From assembly GCA_002633025.1 (NCBI GenBank), contig NMRB01000064.1:372039-436038 (forward strand): a stretch of DNA of 64,000 nt. Direction: 5' to 3'. Source of the stretch: Notospermus geniculatus. Its lineage: Eukaryota > Nemertea > Pilidiophora > Heteronemertea > Lineidae. Below are positions 1 to 64,000 of this stretch, one piece after another. A program made the translations under genes and the position numbers. The notes below the pieces were generated by a model, which saw only the letters and a program-made list of their open reading frames with translations, was not told where the DNA came from and searched no databases. Positions within the stretch are counted from its first letter, which is position 1; every line of letters starts with the position of its first letter.

Positions 1-317
1 GTGGCTAAAATGCTAAATGCTAAAATGCATATGTAAATGAGACATGTTCATTGAGAGCAAATTAATGAGGTTTGGTATGAAAAGATTATATGATGCACTG
101 AATAAGCTGCACCTTCAGTTTTCCAGAAAGGTTTTTGGGGAGACCTGGGCTTGTTAAATATTTCCGATCGTACAAGCGGAAAGCGCTCTATAGCCCTCAC
201 ATTATTTTGTTCTTTATCATACATATACTTTCTTGCTGCCTATCTTTTACTGATAATTGCACCAGTTTCGAACAGCGCGGATCCAAAGATTACCCAGATT
301 TCTCTGTCATTTTCCAG

Positions 318-7044
<6,727 letters not shown>

Positions 7045-7690
7045 TAAAACAAAAGTTTTATCTTTGGTTATGACAGTGGACATAAAATGCGGATTCAGCT
7101 GATGTTCTTGTAGGCTGATGATGTTGCCAGCATTCACACAGTGCTTGTTGAGTTCACCAGTTCAGAGAAGGTCAAGTCATGTATGGATGTTTTTACGACA
7201 TACTGACCACATACCGGTGTTGCTCTGTACAGACTGTTAATGTTTTGTGCCATTCCAATGTTATATCATGCAAGAAATGTGCAGTTGTTCAGAATTTTAT
7301 TAGTTACAACATGTACTTCATGTGCATATATATCTGACCCGTCACCGCAAAACCATTACCGTACTAAGTCGCTCTGAACTTGGCAGGTCGAGACCAGTGT
7401 TTTGTCAATTTCAGTAGGCCTAGGCTTATTGTCTGTCTTTTGTAAAATCTGAGTGATTACATGTCTTTCTTTATCTCTTGGGGTTATTTTAGCTCATCCT
7501 GGTTCATATCGTGTGCGACTTAATACGGGTTTTATTGTGATGGGTCACATATGTACTGGTATCTAACGTATGTATATGCATGCAGGAGATCGTTTTGGCG
7601 GAGTTGTACATACGCATGTATTGGAGTTAAGCTAGTAGAATTTTGGTTTGTCTTTTCTTTCCTTGGAGCAGTACTATTAAAGATGCATTA
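7045..7690 (+). other. ERCC2 3' UTR (approximate)
   Basis: The stop codon runs straight into TAATAAAAC, so an AATAAA overlaps it at 7043-7048. A more plausible signal, ATTAAA, is near 7675. The UTR contains the TIR element at 7335-7546. The exact 3' end cannot be set from sequence alone. Confidence 0.4.
7335..7546. mobile_element. Non-autonomous TIR element (TGACCCGTCACCGCAAAACC)
   Basis: The 5' end TGACCCGTCACCGCAAAACC is mirrored by GGGTTTTATTGTGATGGGTCA at the 3' end; the sub-terminal CTAAGTCGC is mirrored by GCGACTTAATAC. No ORF. It lies in the presumed ERCC2 3' UTR. Confidence 0.75.
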
Positions 7691-7764
7691 TTCATAATTC
7701 TTACCATACATGATCAAACCCTTACCAGATATTCTGAGTATTGGCTTATTGGAGTTTTGTGCTT

Positions 7765-8970
7765 ATTATGGTTTCCGATCTCAAGATCGGAAACCATATA
7801 GTGTTTGGTCGTGGTGTCTGTCTGTGTGTGTGTGTGTGTGTCTGTCTGTCTGTCTGTCTGTTCAGTCTGTCACACCTGTAACTTTGTTCCTGCAAGAGCT
7901 ACAGACCTGGAAATGTGACCTACCCCCAGGTTTCATGACCTGAGCTACAAGATGGAATGAACATTTCCAGTCTCCGATACCTGGTTCATGGTGAAATTGA
8001 CATATCAAAAGTTGAGATTTTGTCTGTCACACTTTTGTTTCTTGAATAACTTGTCTCCGACGCCAGGTAGAGCACTAGCAACAAGTTCCTTCCCTATGTT
8101 TATGGCCCTTGGCAAGATACTGGCATCAACAAATTTATTCTCCAGTGTCAGCATCATAATGATATTGATATATCAAATTTGATATTTTGACATATCGGGA
8201 GATCTGCCACAGTAAGTGACTTGAAACTGGTATCACAACATCATTGCTCATCCACGGATGTTATTGCAACTGAAATTTTCAGTTTGCACCTGCTCGGTCG
8301 CATGATATTTGCTGATATCGTGGTGAGATTTGATATTCAAATTTGATAACATGACATAAGTCAGAATCTGGTGATGGTAGAGACCTAAAACCTTCACCTA
8401 CACCTAGGTTATCAAGGATGAGCTTTCAGATTACGCAATGACCTTGAAGGTCAGAGGTCAAGGTCAAGGTCAAACAGTTCTTAAGCGCAAATCTCCTCGG
8501 AATTTCAGGAAAAAACGAATTAGAAGCCTGAATTTACCATCCCCGATAGGTTTAATCAGGGATCCTGTCCCAGTTATGCAATACTTCTCAAGGTCAGAGG
8601 TCAAGGTCACAGCCAACCATCACAAATAACATGAGACAGAACCTGTGATGGTGGAAGCCTAAAACCTTCATCTACACCCAGGTTATCAAGGATGAGCTTT
8701 TAGATTACACAATGACCCTGAAGGTCAGAGGTCAAGGTCAAGGTCAAACAGTTCTAAAGTGCAAATCTACTCCGAATTTCAGGGGAAAACTAATTAGAAG
8801 CCTGCATTAACCATCCCCTATTTGTTTAATCAAGGATCCCTGTTCCAGTTACGCAATACTTCTCAAGGTCAGAGGTCAAGGTCACAGATAACTAGCTCTA
8901 TTAGAGTAGTAAACTTATCATCGGAAACCATAGACATCGCTCCGATGTCCTTTTCTTGTTTTTGTATATA
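7765..8970. repeat. Composite dispersed repeat with microsatellite and 277-nt tandem duplication
   Basis: Opens with a perfect hairpin GGTTTCCGATCTCAAGATCGGAAACC (7770-7796), then a TG/CTGT microsatellite (~7815-7865). Two ~270-nt direct repeats follow (8352-8628 and 8629-8893), then ATCGGAAACCATAGACATCGCTCCGAT. Each direct repeat ends in clustered AGGTCA words (8446-8474, 8592-8612, 8721-8749, 8864-8884). Confidence 0.7.
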
Positions 8971-9149
8971 GAAATAAATTTCAATGAATCTGAACCGTTA
9001 TCGGTCTGTCCTGTGTTTATATTTTGGGTTGCAATAGAATGCCTGACTTGTTCTTTGAGCATCACAATCACAGTGTCATGCACTGCAGCCGATACTTGTT
9101 TCCTCGGTATCTCTTGCATGGGACCTAGAGAATGGCTACTGAAGGAGGC

Positions 9150-9672
9150 CAGTCCATGTGCTTAGTCCCAGCTCTCATGGCAAGAGGCCATGGCCTTGGG
9201 CCAAGCTCTCACGGTAAGAGCCCAATTCATGGCCTTGGTCCTAACTCATAGGGGAAGAGGCCAATTCATGGTCTTGGTCCCAGCTCTCATTGCAAGAAGC
9301 CAATTCATCTGTTCATGGCCTTGGGCCCAGCTCTCATGGGAAGAGGCCAATTCATGGTCTTGGTCCCAGCTCTCATTGCAAAAGGCCAATTCATGGCCTT
9401 GGTCCCATCTCTCATATAGGAAGACGCCAATGGGGACCCTAGCCCACTGCCTCAATAGGTGTCACTAGTGGTTAAAACTATTGAAATGAAACTGACATCC
9501 CGGTCCTGATCAATTTCCCACACAAAAGGCGTCCATTGTATCGGACCTGGTTTCGGTGTGCTGCCCTCTATCGTAGCTAGGATCCCCATTCATGGTCTTG
9601 GTCACAGCTCTCGTGGCTAGAGGCCAATTCATGGCCTTGGGTCCAAGTTGCATGGCAGTAGACCAGTTCATG
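9150..9672 (+). repeat. ~42-nt minisatellite interrupted by a TIR element
   Basis: About nine diverged units of TTGGTCCCAGCTCTCATGGCAAGAGGCCAATTCATGGCC. The array is split at 9431-9588 by the TGGGGACCC element, and the unit reads on in register across the insertion. The ORFs across it are only repeat translations. Confidence 0.85.
9431..9588. mobile_element. 160-bp TIR element, copy 2 (TGGGGACCCTAGC)
   Basis: Same element as 5121-5280. Removing it rejoins GCCAA and TTCATGG into the exact minisatellite consensus GCCAATTCATGG, giving a natural empty site with no target-site duplication. Confidence 0.88.
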
Positions 9673-9785
9673 AGTGGCTGGAGGCCCAAATGTCTGTGGC
9701 GTGCTAAGTTCTGGAGTTGCCAAACGACATGCTTCAGGGTGTGTGTGTTTAAACTGTGGCATATGGGATGCATGCATGGGGAAAA

Positions 9786-9979
9786 TGTGTGGCGGTCTAG
9801 GAAAACCCATCTGGTGTCACTGAATGATCAACAAGGGCTGTCAGATTGCCTGTGCATTGATCTGCTGCTGTTTACTTGTTACGTAGTACATTTCAGCTTT
9901 TGAAATGTGCTGGTTCACCAAGGTCATTAAAACTTTCCTCAAACGCGACATCCGACGGGTTTTCCTAGAGCGCCACACA
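9786..9979. mobile_element. TIR element (TGTGTGGCGGTCTAGGAAAACCC), copy 1
   Basis: TGTGTGGCGGTCTAGGAAAACCC is mirrored by GGGTTTTCCTAGAGCGCCACACA. The interior (GAATGATCAACAAGGGCTGTC...CATTTCAGC) is shared with 51386-51565. Non-coding. Confidence 0.82.
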
Positions 9980-10497
9980 AATGTATTAGGGGCCTACTAA
10001 ATGAACAGGCCCTTCTGGATTAGAATGTTATGCAAGTACATGTATATCTTGTACAACCAAATGTGTTTAATCATAGACAATACGACAAATGTCACTTAGG
10101 AGTATTATAGTACATATTGTACTTTTATTTCAAGTACCGTAAGCCTATTTTCCAGCATTTGACCCGTGGCTTTTTGCTTCAGAAGAGGCCCTAAAATTGC
10201 AAGTGCGGGTAATATGGGGGTGCGGATCGTACAATTACATGGATTTTGTGAAAATAAAATTGTTGAATTTCAAACTTGGATACAAGTTTCTGGTGCAGCT
10301 GGATGCAAGGCCTACATTCGCCGTGCATTATGCCCCCCTGCTTCAATCGAAGTAAAACAAATGAAAACATTTTCAACTGACTTGAAAACAAGGGTAACTG
10401 AATAGACTGATCCCCTGTCCTTGAGATCCACTAAATACATGCAGTTGCAGGGTGGCTCGAGGACAAGGGACCAGTCTAGTGAACTAAACTGCATAAA

Positions 10498-10662
10498 GGC
10501 GCCGCTCCACGTGACAGTTTTCTGTCGAAAGTTTGCTGTCAGATAGCAAATGTCCAAAGACTATCCCGTGGAAGCTGTTCAGCTAGTGACTGTATGACAG
10601 CAATAACTGACTATCTGACAGCAAATAACTTTCGATAGAAAACTGTCACGTGGAGCGGCGCC
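10498..10662. mobile_element. 165-bp TIR element with ~49-nt near-perfect arms
   Basis: GGCGCCGCTCCACGTGACAG...CTGTCAGATAG is mirrored by CTATCTGACAG...CTGTCACGTGGAGCGGCGCC, with a ~60-nt centre. No ORF. Confidence 0.88.
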
Positions 10663-11067
10663 TTCAGTATGCGACACCTTCGATAGGTAGATGTATCTTT
10701 CCGTGCAAGTGGGTAATACGCTCAATTACAAATTAAGGCGAGATTTTTTCATACCTTGGTTAGCGTGCCCACCGACGCGCGATTGTATGAAGATTATTTT
10801 TCCCGACCACCTCTGCATGTCCTTGGATAAAAAAGGTCTAAAAAGTATCACTAGCTCAATTACAAAAATACAATTACAAACATATTTTCCAAACTTTCAG
10901 TTGCGTGTTAATCATCCCAATGCCTGTGATTGTGAAAACTGGCAAACAGGTCCCTGATCTATGAGCACATTGGATTTGAAATTAATCATGCACCACCATC
11001 GCAGCAAGGCCGACAAGAAATAACACAACGGAGATTCAGCAAGCTGTTAGTTACAGAAATAAGTCTT

Positions 11068-58486
<47,419 letters not shown>

Positions 58487-59231
58487 CTAGAAATACAGGA
58501 GTAACGAAAAAAATAATTCTTTTGAAGACAAAGCAATTGAAAACCAGTATTAACCTGCGAGTAATATAGGAAATAACCTACACAAAGCTGGCACATTGCA
58601 AAGGTCCTAAAATATGCATGACCTATGGTGACCACATCTATGACCTAGATAAAACAATGCATCAATCATGCATTTGCACCACAAGACAACTAGAGGCCTG
58701 ACGGCCTGGGAGCTTCGCTGGGGGTGACTGAATATGGTCCAAGTACATGAAGTAGTTGGCAAGAATATACTACATAACACACTAGTAGGCCTACGAAACG
58801 CATTCTCTCAATTATTTTGCCGAAACTTTTGTGCTTATGGCCACTTGACCAGCTTCGTGTGCCATTAGCATTGAAGGTAGTAAACCTCTGACGTCATAAA
58901 CTGTTTTATCACCACATTGTTGGTTTTGTACTAGGGCCAGGGCCTTCGCCTAGTAGAATGAACAACAAGAAGAGAGGTGACATAGTCTGAAAATAATGGT
59001 ATAACAGTACCGGTATATTATTTATAATTGTGTACCAGTACATGTTATTGTTAAGTTGGAAAGAATCAAGTCGAATCAATGAAATCATAATTCGCCACGT
59101 GACTGATTGATGTTAGTTATTGTCAGCACATCTTGAGCTTTGACTGAGGCAAGAAAGCTGAGTCCCGGTGAACGTCTCGGTCGTGTGTCATGGCTGTGAG
59201 TGTGAATCTACAAAAGAAGTAACAAAATGTC
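58487..59231. other. MADBUB intron/upstream, nothing recognised
   Basis: No exon, RNA gene or clear repeat identified. Confidence 0.45.
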
Positions 59232-59448
59232 ATAGCACAGGCGTCTCATACGTCTGTGTCTACTTGTAGGCCTACTTGTAGGGAGAGGGGGAGGTTCTTC
59301 GGGACCCTTGGCCTTATTACATTTTACAGTTACACCACTGAAAAAGTCCTTTTTAGCTATTTCGTGGTGTAGTAGGCTAAGTCCCAAGGGTCCCGAAGAA
59401 CCTTCCCCATACAAGTACAGACAGACGTATGAGAGTTGCGCCTGTATC
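59232..59448. repeat. ~217-bp fold-back element
   Basis: ATAGCACAGGCGTCTCATACGTCTG...GGAGGTTCTTCGGGACCCTTGG is mirrored by CCAAGGGTCCCGAAGAACCTTCCCC...CAGACGTATGAGAGTTGCGCCTGTATCAT. The - strand ORF at 59208-59576 overlies it. Confidence 0.85.
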
Positions 59449-61029
59449 ATAGGCCTAGGCCCAGTGCATAGCCCGGTAGTCCTAGCCATGGCCATACGCG
59501 TACGGTCACGGTGTGGTGGTAGGCCCTGTCTCTGTATGTTTAACATAGGCCTAGGCCCTAGGCCTAAATGCATCATTTGCTGGATGGATCCTGCATGCAG
59601 TGCTCAAAGGCCAACTGATGAGTTAGGCCCTAGGCCAGCTATAGGCCTAGGCCTAGCTATGCAGTCATAATCAGGAAGGTGACTGGTATAGTAATCATGG
59701 TGATGAACATGCCTGGCTACTCAGGCTACTGTGCACACAATACATTGGGCATGTATAAATCATACTACATCATGCACACTGACACATGACTGACTACGTG
59801 CATGCAACATCGCTTCATTATCAGCAACATGACCTCATCATGACGATGATGATGACAGCAGCAGTGCCAGAGACAGAGTTTTTCAGAGTCAGACACTTAG
59901 GCCTACTTGTTGGAGATAAACGATCATGATAACATTCTTTGACATTTTTAGACTGTGAATGATTTACACATTACAGCAGTCAGTCTGCAATTTCATCGGC
60001 CTAACCAGTGCTCTAAACATCAAAAAGTTTGCACCACAGCAAGCCAAAAGCATAGGTAGGCCTAAATCATGCAAATTAAAACTATACTCAACTCTCATAG
60101 TCTCAAATATCTGGCACCCAGCTGATCTGCTGATGGCTCCGCTTTTGTCGTGGGGAGGGAAAACAATGGCAGATGCGGTCATGCCATGTGCTTGTCATGA
60201 TGATTGCTGGTCACGTGGTCTTGATACCGACGTACTATTTTTCATGTTCCCGCCTCTTATCTTACGGATTGGGGGTGCCATACTGTAAACTTGGGAAAAT
60301 ATTGAAAATTTTACTGATGACCATTTCTGATGTCTGGCAGCTATGTGATCAGAGTCGCCGAATGCGAGATGATGCTGAAAACGAGATCGAGGCTGGAAAA
60401 GCGTGGTTGTTTGGATGACTGATCGCGATCGCCAGACATGCGATGGTGTTTCGACAGGAATTCACCGAGCATCATTTATCTTTATTTCAGACGTTCGACG
60501 AAAATTCACTGCTGATTTTTTTTCAGTCCGTCAGGCACTCGACGCTAGGGAAACTTTTGAAACCTCAGGATGCGACGCTAATTCGGCGTCGCATTAGCGT
60601 CGACCCCTGATATGGGGGGTACAGAGTTGTCATTGACCGGTGCATAACTGACAATGGATTTTCAAATATGCCGTTTAGATTGGTCTATACGCATGGGGTT
60701 ACGTAGATAGTGGAGTGTAAACATGGTGTGAAGAGAACGAACATGCTCGTTCTTTTTGGCGTGTGGTGACTTCGCGGGAAGATGTTGCGTTGTTTCGAAG
60801 TTTGCGGTTAGGATGTTTCCTCACCAAATTTCACATTCTTTCTTATTTGCATCGGGAATGCATGAAACTGAATGGAAATAATGCCAAAAATCGAGGCACC
60901 GAGTCAAATGACTACGACACAAGGAAGGCCTATGTAAACCGCCGTGTTGGCCTGTCGTTTGATCTACGCGTACCGTAGTGTGTCTTCCGTGTATCGACAC
61001 GCTCTATGTAAACCCGGTGTAACGTCGAT
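59449..61029. other. Stretch without recognised genes
   Basis: Rich in TAGGCCTA at 59450-59660. A small hairpin (TGCGACGCTAATTCGGCGTCGCATTAGCGTCG) is near 60571-60602. No TPR-domain exon of MADBUB could be found on the - strand. Confidence 0.45.
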
Positions 61030-61140
61030 CAGTGTTCCCAATATTTCTGTGTTTTTCTTATTGTTTCCCTCCTGACGGATTAAGCGGCAACTAACCCAAC
61101 AATAACCATTCTAGGTCGCGTCTATTGTTGGGGAACACTG
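61030..61140. mobile_element. 111-bp hAT-like MITE (CAGTGTTCCCAATA)
   Basis: CAGTGTTCCCAATA is mirrored by TATTGTTGGGGAACACTG with a short unique centre. Confidence 0.85.
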
Positions 61141-61715
61141 AGCTACAGAAACACCCACCGACTTTACACCTGCCTTAGACTAATGAAAGTTAATATTAAA
61201 GCCGGACTATCCGAATTTTTATTCGATACATTTGAAGTTGAACTGTTTTGAACAACAGTCGAATTTTGAGATTTGATATTATGAAATATATATATTTCGT
61301 TTACCTGTGTACGAATGACAACATCCAGGTTGAAGCAGGTCATCTGTCAGAGAACAATGGAGTCTACCTCACAAGACTAGGAACTAACAGACTTGCTGCT
61401 AACTTGAAAGTTTCTCTGTAAACTCTCTGGGATTGAAGACGACACCTCAACCTCGTCGGAATCGGAGACCGTATCGGGATCACACATGTGCCGATGAATT
61501 ATTCGAATGATCCTGGCAACAGTCAAAGCCAATATCGGGAGAGGCAAGAGCGACAAGAGCATGGACATTCAAATTGGAATCCAAGATTCAACAGAGGCTA
61601 TGTTGGGGAAAGGCGAAATTATCGGGCTGGGTAAAGATGGTGATTTACTAAAATTGATCATTGTGTACTACAATGTTTGCTGTCAGTGACTCTGTAAAAT
61701 AAATCTGATTTGCTT

Positions 61716-62530
61716 CGCTTTCTAGGAATGGTCAAATACTTGACAAAGTTTATTCCCAACCTAAGTGGCAAAGCAGCTCCGCTAAATGGACTCTTACGTA
61801 AGGACATTCACTGGGAATAGAACTCACAACGGGAGTCAGCATTCAACAAAATCAAACGAAGCATTGCTGATGCCACAACCCTCGCATTCTTTGATGTCAA
61901 AAAGGACGTCACACTGACATGTGACAGCTCGAAAAGTGGAATCGGGGGCAGCATGCCTTCAGCAGGGCAGGCCTGTCGCATTTGCGTCGAGGGCCATGTC
62001 AGATACAGAAACTAGATATGCCATAGTGTATGCGCAAATTGAAAAAGAACTTCTAGCGGTTGTGTACAAATGTACTAAATTTCATGATTACATATACGGA
62101 AAAACTGTCACAGTAGAGACAGACAACCAGCCGCTAATTTCCATTGTGAAAAACCACTCTCAGCAGCACCCGCTAGGCTACAACGCCTACTGTTGAAACT
62201 TCAGAAGTATCGCATCAACTTGATCTACCGTACAAGGAATGCAACCAGTCATTGGAGGACAGTATCAATAACTTTGATGTTCTCTCTGTCTTACCAATCT
62301 CTGCTGAAAAGCTTGAACTCAAGCAGGCTACATCAAATGATCCAGTGCTGAGAAAGCTCAGCTAAGACCATACTCTCAGGATGGACTGAACTGTCTAAGA
62401 AATTGGACTCGGATATCAAGGAATACTTCGCATGAATTTGTTGAACAACCAACGTTGTACCTAATCGGGAGGTCAGCATCAAGTGATGCTGATCGATTGA
62501 AGGGACTCAATATTGTCTGAGGATGACATA
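61716..62530 (+). pseudogene. Ty3/gypsy reverse transcriptase C-terminus and RNase H fragment, broken
   Basis: Starts RFLGMVKYLTKFIPNLS (RT thumb), then an RNase H region with LTCDSSKSGIGG and, in another frame, FASRAMSDTETRYA, EKELLAVVY and VETDNQPL. After a further shift come KLQKYRINLIYRTRN and remnants of the linker to the integrase. At least one in-frame stop (near 61818) and two or more frameshifts make it inactive. No gag, protease, integrase core or LTR is present nearby. Confidence 0.9.
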
Positions 62531-62739
62531 ATTCATTCAATGATAACTTCCCTGGTGATGAACCGGCAAGGGATTTCGAAGCTGGCCAGAAACATTTAAG
62601 AGCGTTGTGTGGGGTCACAGCCAACTACTACGACAAATTTATCTCTTTGCTATGCCCATGTCATTGAACATGTTGAAAGAGCGACAGTCCCTCTTCCTTG
62701 CAGGATACAGGAAATGTACAATTCATGAGAGCTAACCGA

Positions 62740-63686
62740 TAATGATCTTACTGTGCTGTGGAACTTTGGTGGTGTTCCAGTGTTCAAATCCTCAAACTTT
62801 TTAACCACCCCTATTCAGTTCACTATAAATGAAATGCCATACTCCACCCGAAAGAAAAATGCATTGATGTATGGTTTGAGGTTTGGTAAACAAAAGCCAA
62901 CAGCCTCTACCTTCCTTAAGCCATTAGTTGATGAGGCTGTGCATCTGGCAGACACTGGAATGATGTGGCGTGGACAAAGTTCTGGGAGAGAAGTCTGGAG
63001 CAGGGTTTTCTTTCTTGTTGCTTCATGTGATTCTGTGGCCAGACCAAACATTCGGAATACAGTTCAATTCAATGGTGCATATGGTTGTGACTGGTGTTTA
63101 CAGGAAGGGGAACGGGTTGAAAGAGGTAATGGATATGCCCGTTGCTATCCATTTCAGGAGCCTGAACCAGAAGCCAAAACTGCTGATTTACAAGAAGATC
63201 TGGGTATCGAGGCAAATGAAGTTGGAGAAACGATACAAGGTGTGAAAGGAGTGACAATACTGTCGTTGCTGCCAAGCTTTGACGTCAGTGGAAGGGTTTG
63301 TTGTGGACTATATGCACTGTGTTCTACTTGGTGTCACTTGGCAGTTCACAGCACTGTGGTTCGACAGCTTGAATCATGATGATCCATGGTATATAGGGAC
63401 ATTCAGTACTAACACTGATGAAGCCCTGTTAGCAACAGCAATTAAACCACCGTCAGATATTACCAGGGCACCAAGGAGCTTGTCTATCCGGAAATATTGG
63501 AAAGCCTCAGAGTGGCGATCATTTCTCTTGTTTTATTCTCCACTTGTGCTAAAAACAGAGCTGCCAGATCCATTTTACAATCACTGGATGTTACAAGTCA
63601 CTTGCATGCATGGCCTACTGAAAGAGAGGATCACAGAGGAATTTCTGCTCACTGCAGAAAGAGTGCTCAACTGTCATGCTGGTTAG
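62740..63686 (+). pseudogene. EnSpm/CACTA-type (tnp2-like) transposase fragment, frameshifted
   Basis: Frame at 62753-63379 reads FGGVPVFKSSNFLTTPIQF, YSTRKKNALMYGLRFGK, FLKPLVDEAVHL, VQFNGAYGCDWCLQEG and GVKGVTILSLLPSFD. The match then moves to the next frame at ~63280: VVDYMHCVLLGVTWQFTALWFDS, to a stop at 63684-63686. This order matches the central part of animal CACTA/tnp2-like transposases as I know them. The one-base shift around 63280 breaks the product; the N-terminus is absent. Confidence 0.78.
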
Positions 63687-63699
63687 CAAACTTTATGGA

Positions 63700-64000
63700 A
63701 TTCAGAATGTGACATTATGTACATCAGCAGGACCTGGTTGTTTCCCTCAAAAAGGACCCCATCGACGGACCGATTCAACGAGATGAAAACGTTTGTCACC
63801 AACCACAGCCGGCGGAGGGCGGCCGCGGCGAGCCCAAGGAACCGGCTTCGCCTGCTGGCCGGGAGGTTCCGGCGTCCCCTCCCACCCCACCTATGCCTGT
63901 TGATGCCGGTAGGCCTAGCCCCGTCTTGCTGCCGGCAACGCCGGTGGCCTGTGTGTGATGGGGGCCAACTCCCCCGTGCCCCCATTGCCAAATGCGAGTT
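63700..64000 (+). other. GC-rich continuation, possibly the same element
   Basis: One frame reads RTWLFPSKRTPSTDRFNEMKTF followed by an Arg/Ala/Pro-rich stretch. Base composition jumps to strongly GC-rich after 63800, unlike the rest of the window. The window ends inside it. Confidence 0.35.

Noticed and set aside
266-317. Extending the first ERCC2 exon leftwards to 266
   Set aside because: That reading would replace the expected third Fe-S cysteine with Ser, whereas an excellent acceptor ends at 317 and gives the exact human-length protein.
61377-61568. - strand ORF (acidic, ...SDSDEVEVSSSIPE...) as an upstream MADBUB exon
   Set aside because: No TPR similarity, only a weak donor, and no phase-compatible link to the 58486 exon could be shown.

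Overview
Draft-assembly eukaryotic genomic DNA (single Ns at 6673, 12479 and 36191), intron-rich and packed with short terminal-inverted-repeat (TIR) elements, tRNA-derived SINEs and minisatellites. The recurrent TAGGCCTA and ACATGTACATG words, the repeat style and the gene structures suggest a marine invertebrate deuterostome, most likely an echinoderm. This is an impression, not a proof.

Layout. (1) 318-7044, + strand: the 3' 14 coding exons of ERCC2/XPD, the TFIIH helicase, equivalent to human residues ~160-760; the N-terminus lies left of the window. (2) 11068-58486, - strand: a 47-kb gene for an ancestral-type MADBUB (BUB1/BUBR1) spindle-checkpoint kinase. Fifteen exons are recognised, all with matching splice phases. 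They encode an ABBA-KEN-like-ABBA cassette, a BUB3-binding GLEBS motif, a coiled coil, a nine-fold repeat of an ABBA-like peptide, the BUB1 CD1 (SPT) motif, an ABBA-GIEPL segment and a kinase domain with its catalytic residues. The N-terminal TPR exons were not found. ERCC2 and MADBUB are tail to tail. (3) 37303-38856, + strand: an intronless 517-codon ORF of unknown function, nested in the 29.5-kb last intron of MADBUB. A possible terminal exon of a second + strand gene lies at 34197-34409. (4) 61.7-63.7 kb: a broken Ty3/gypsy RT/RNase H fragment followed by a frameshifted EnSpm/CACTA-type (tnp2-like) transposase fragment.

Most of the rest is mobile-element debris. The most notable piece is a 4.3-kb insertion (53862-58147) with the A...B-A...B split direct repeats of tyrosine-recombinase (DIRS/Ngaro-like) retroelements. 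It sits inside an older repeat whose uninterrupted relative is also in the window (41785-42125), so the empty site can be read. Other points of interest are a TIR element that appears to insert between AA and TT without target duplication, and tandem arrays that have multiplied splice-acceptor sequence upstream of two genes.
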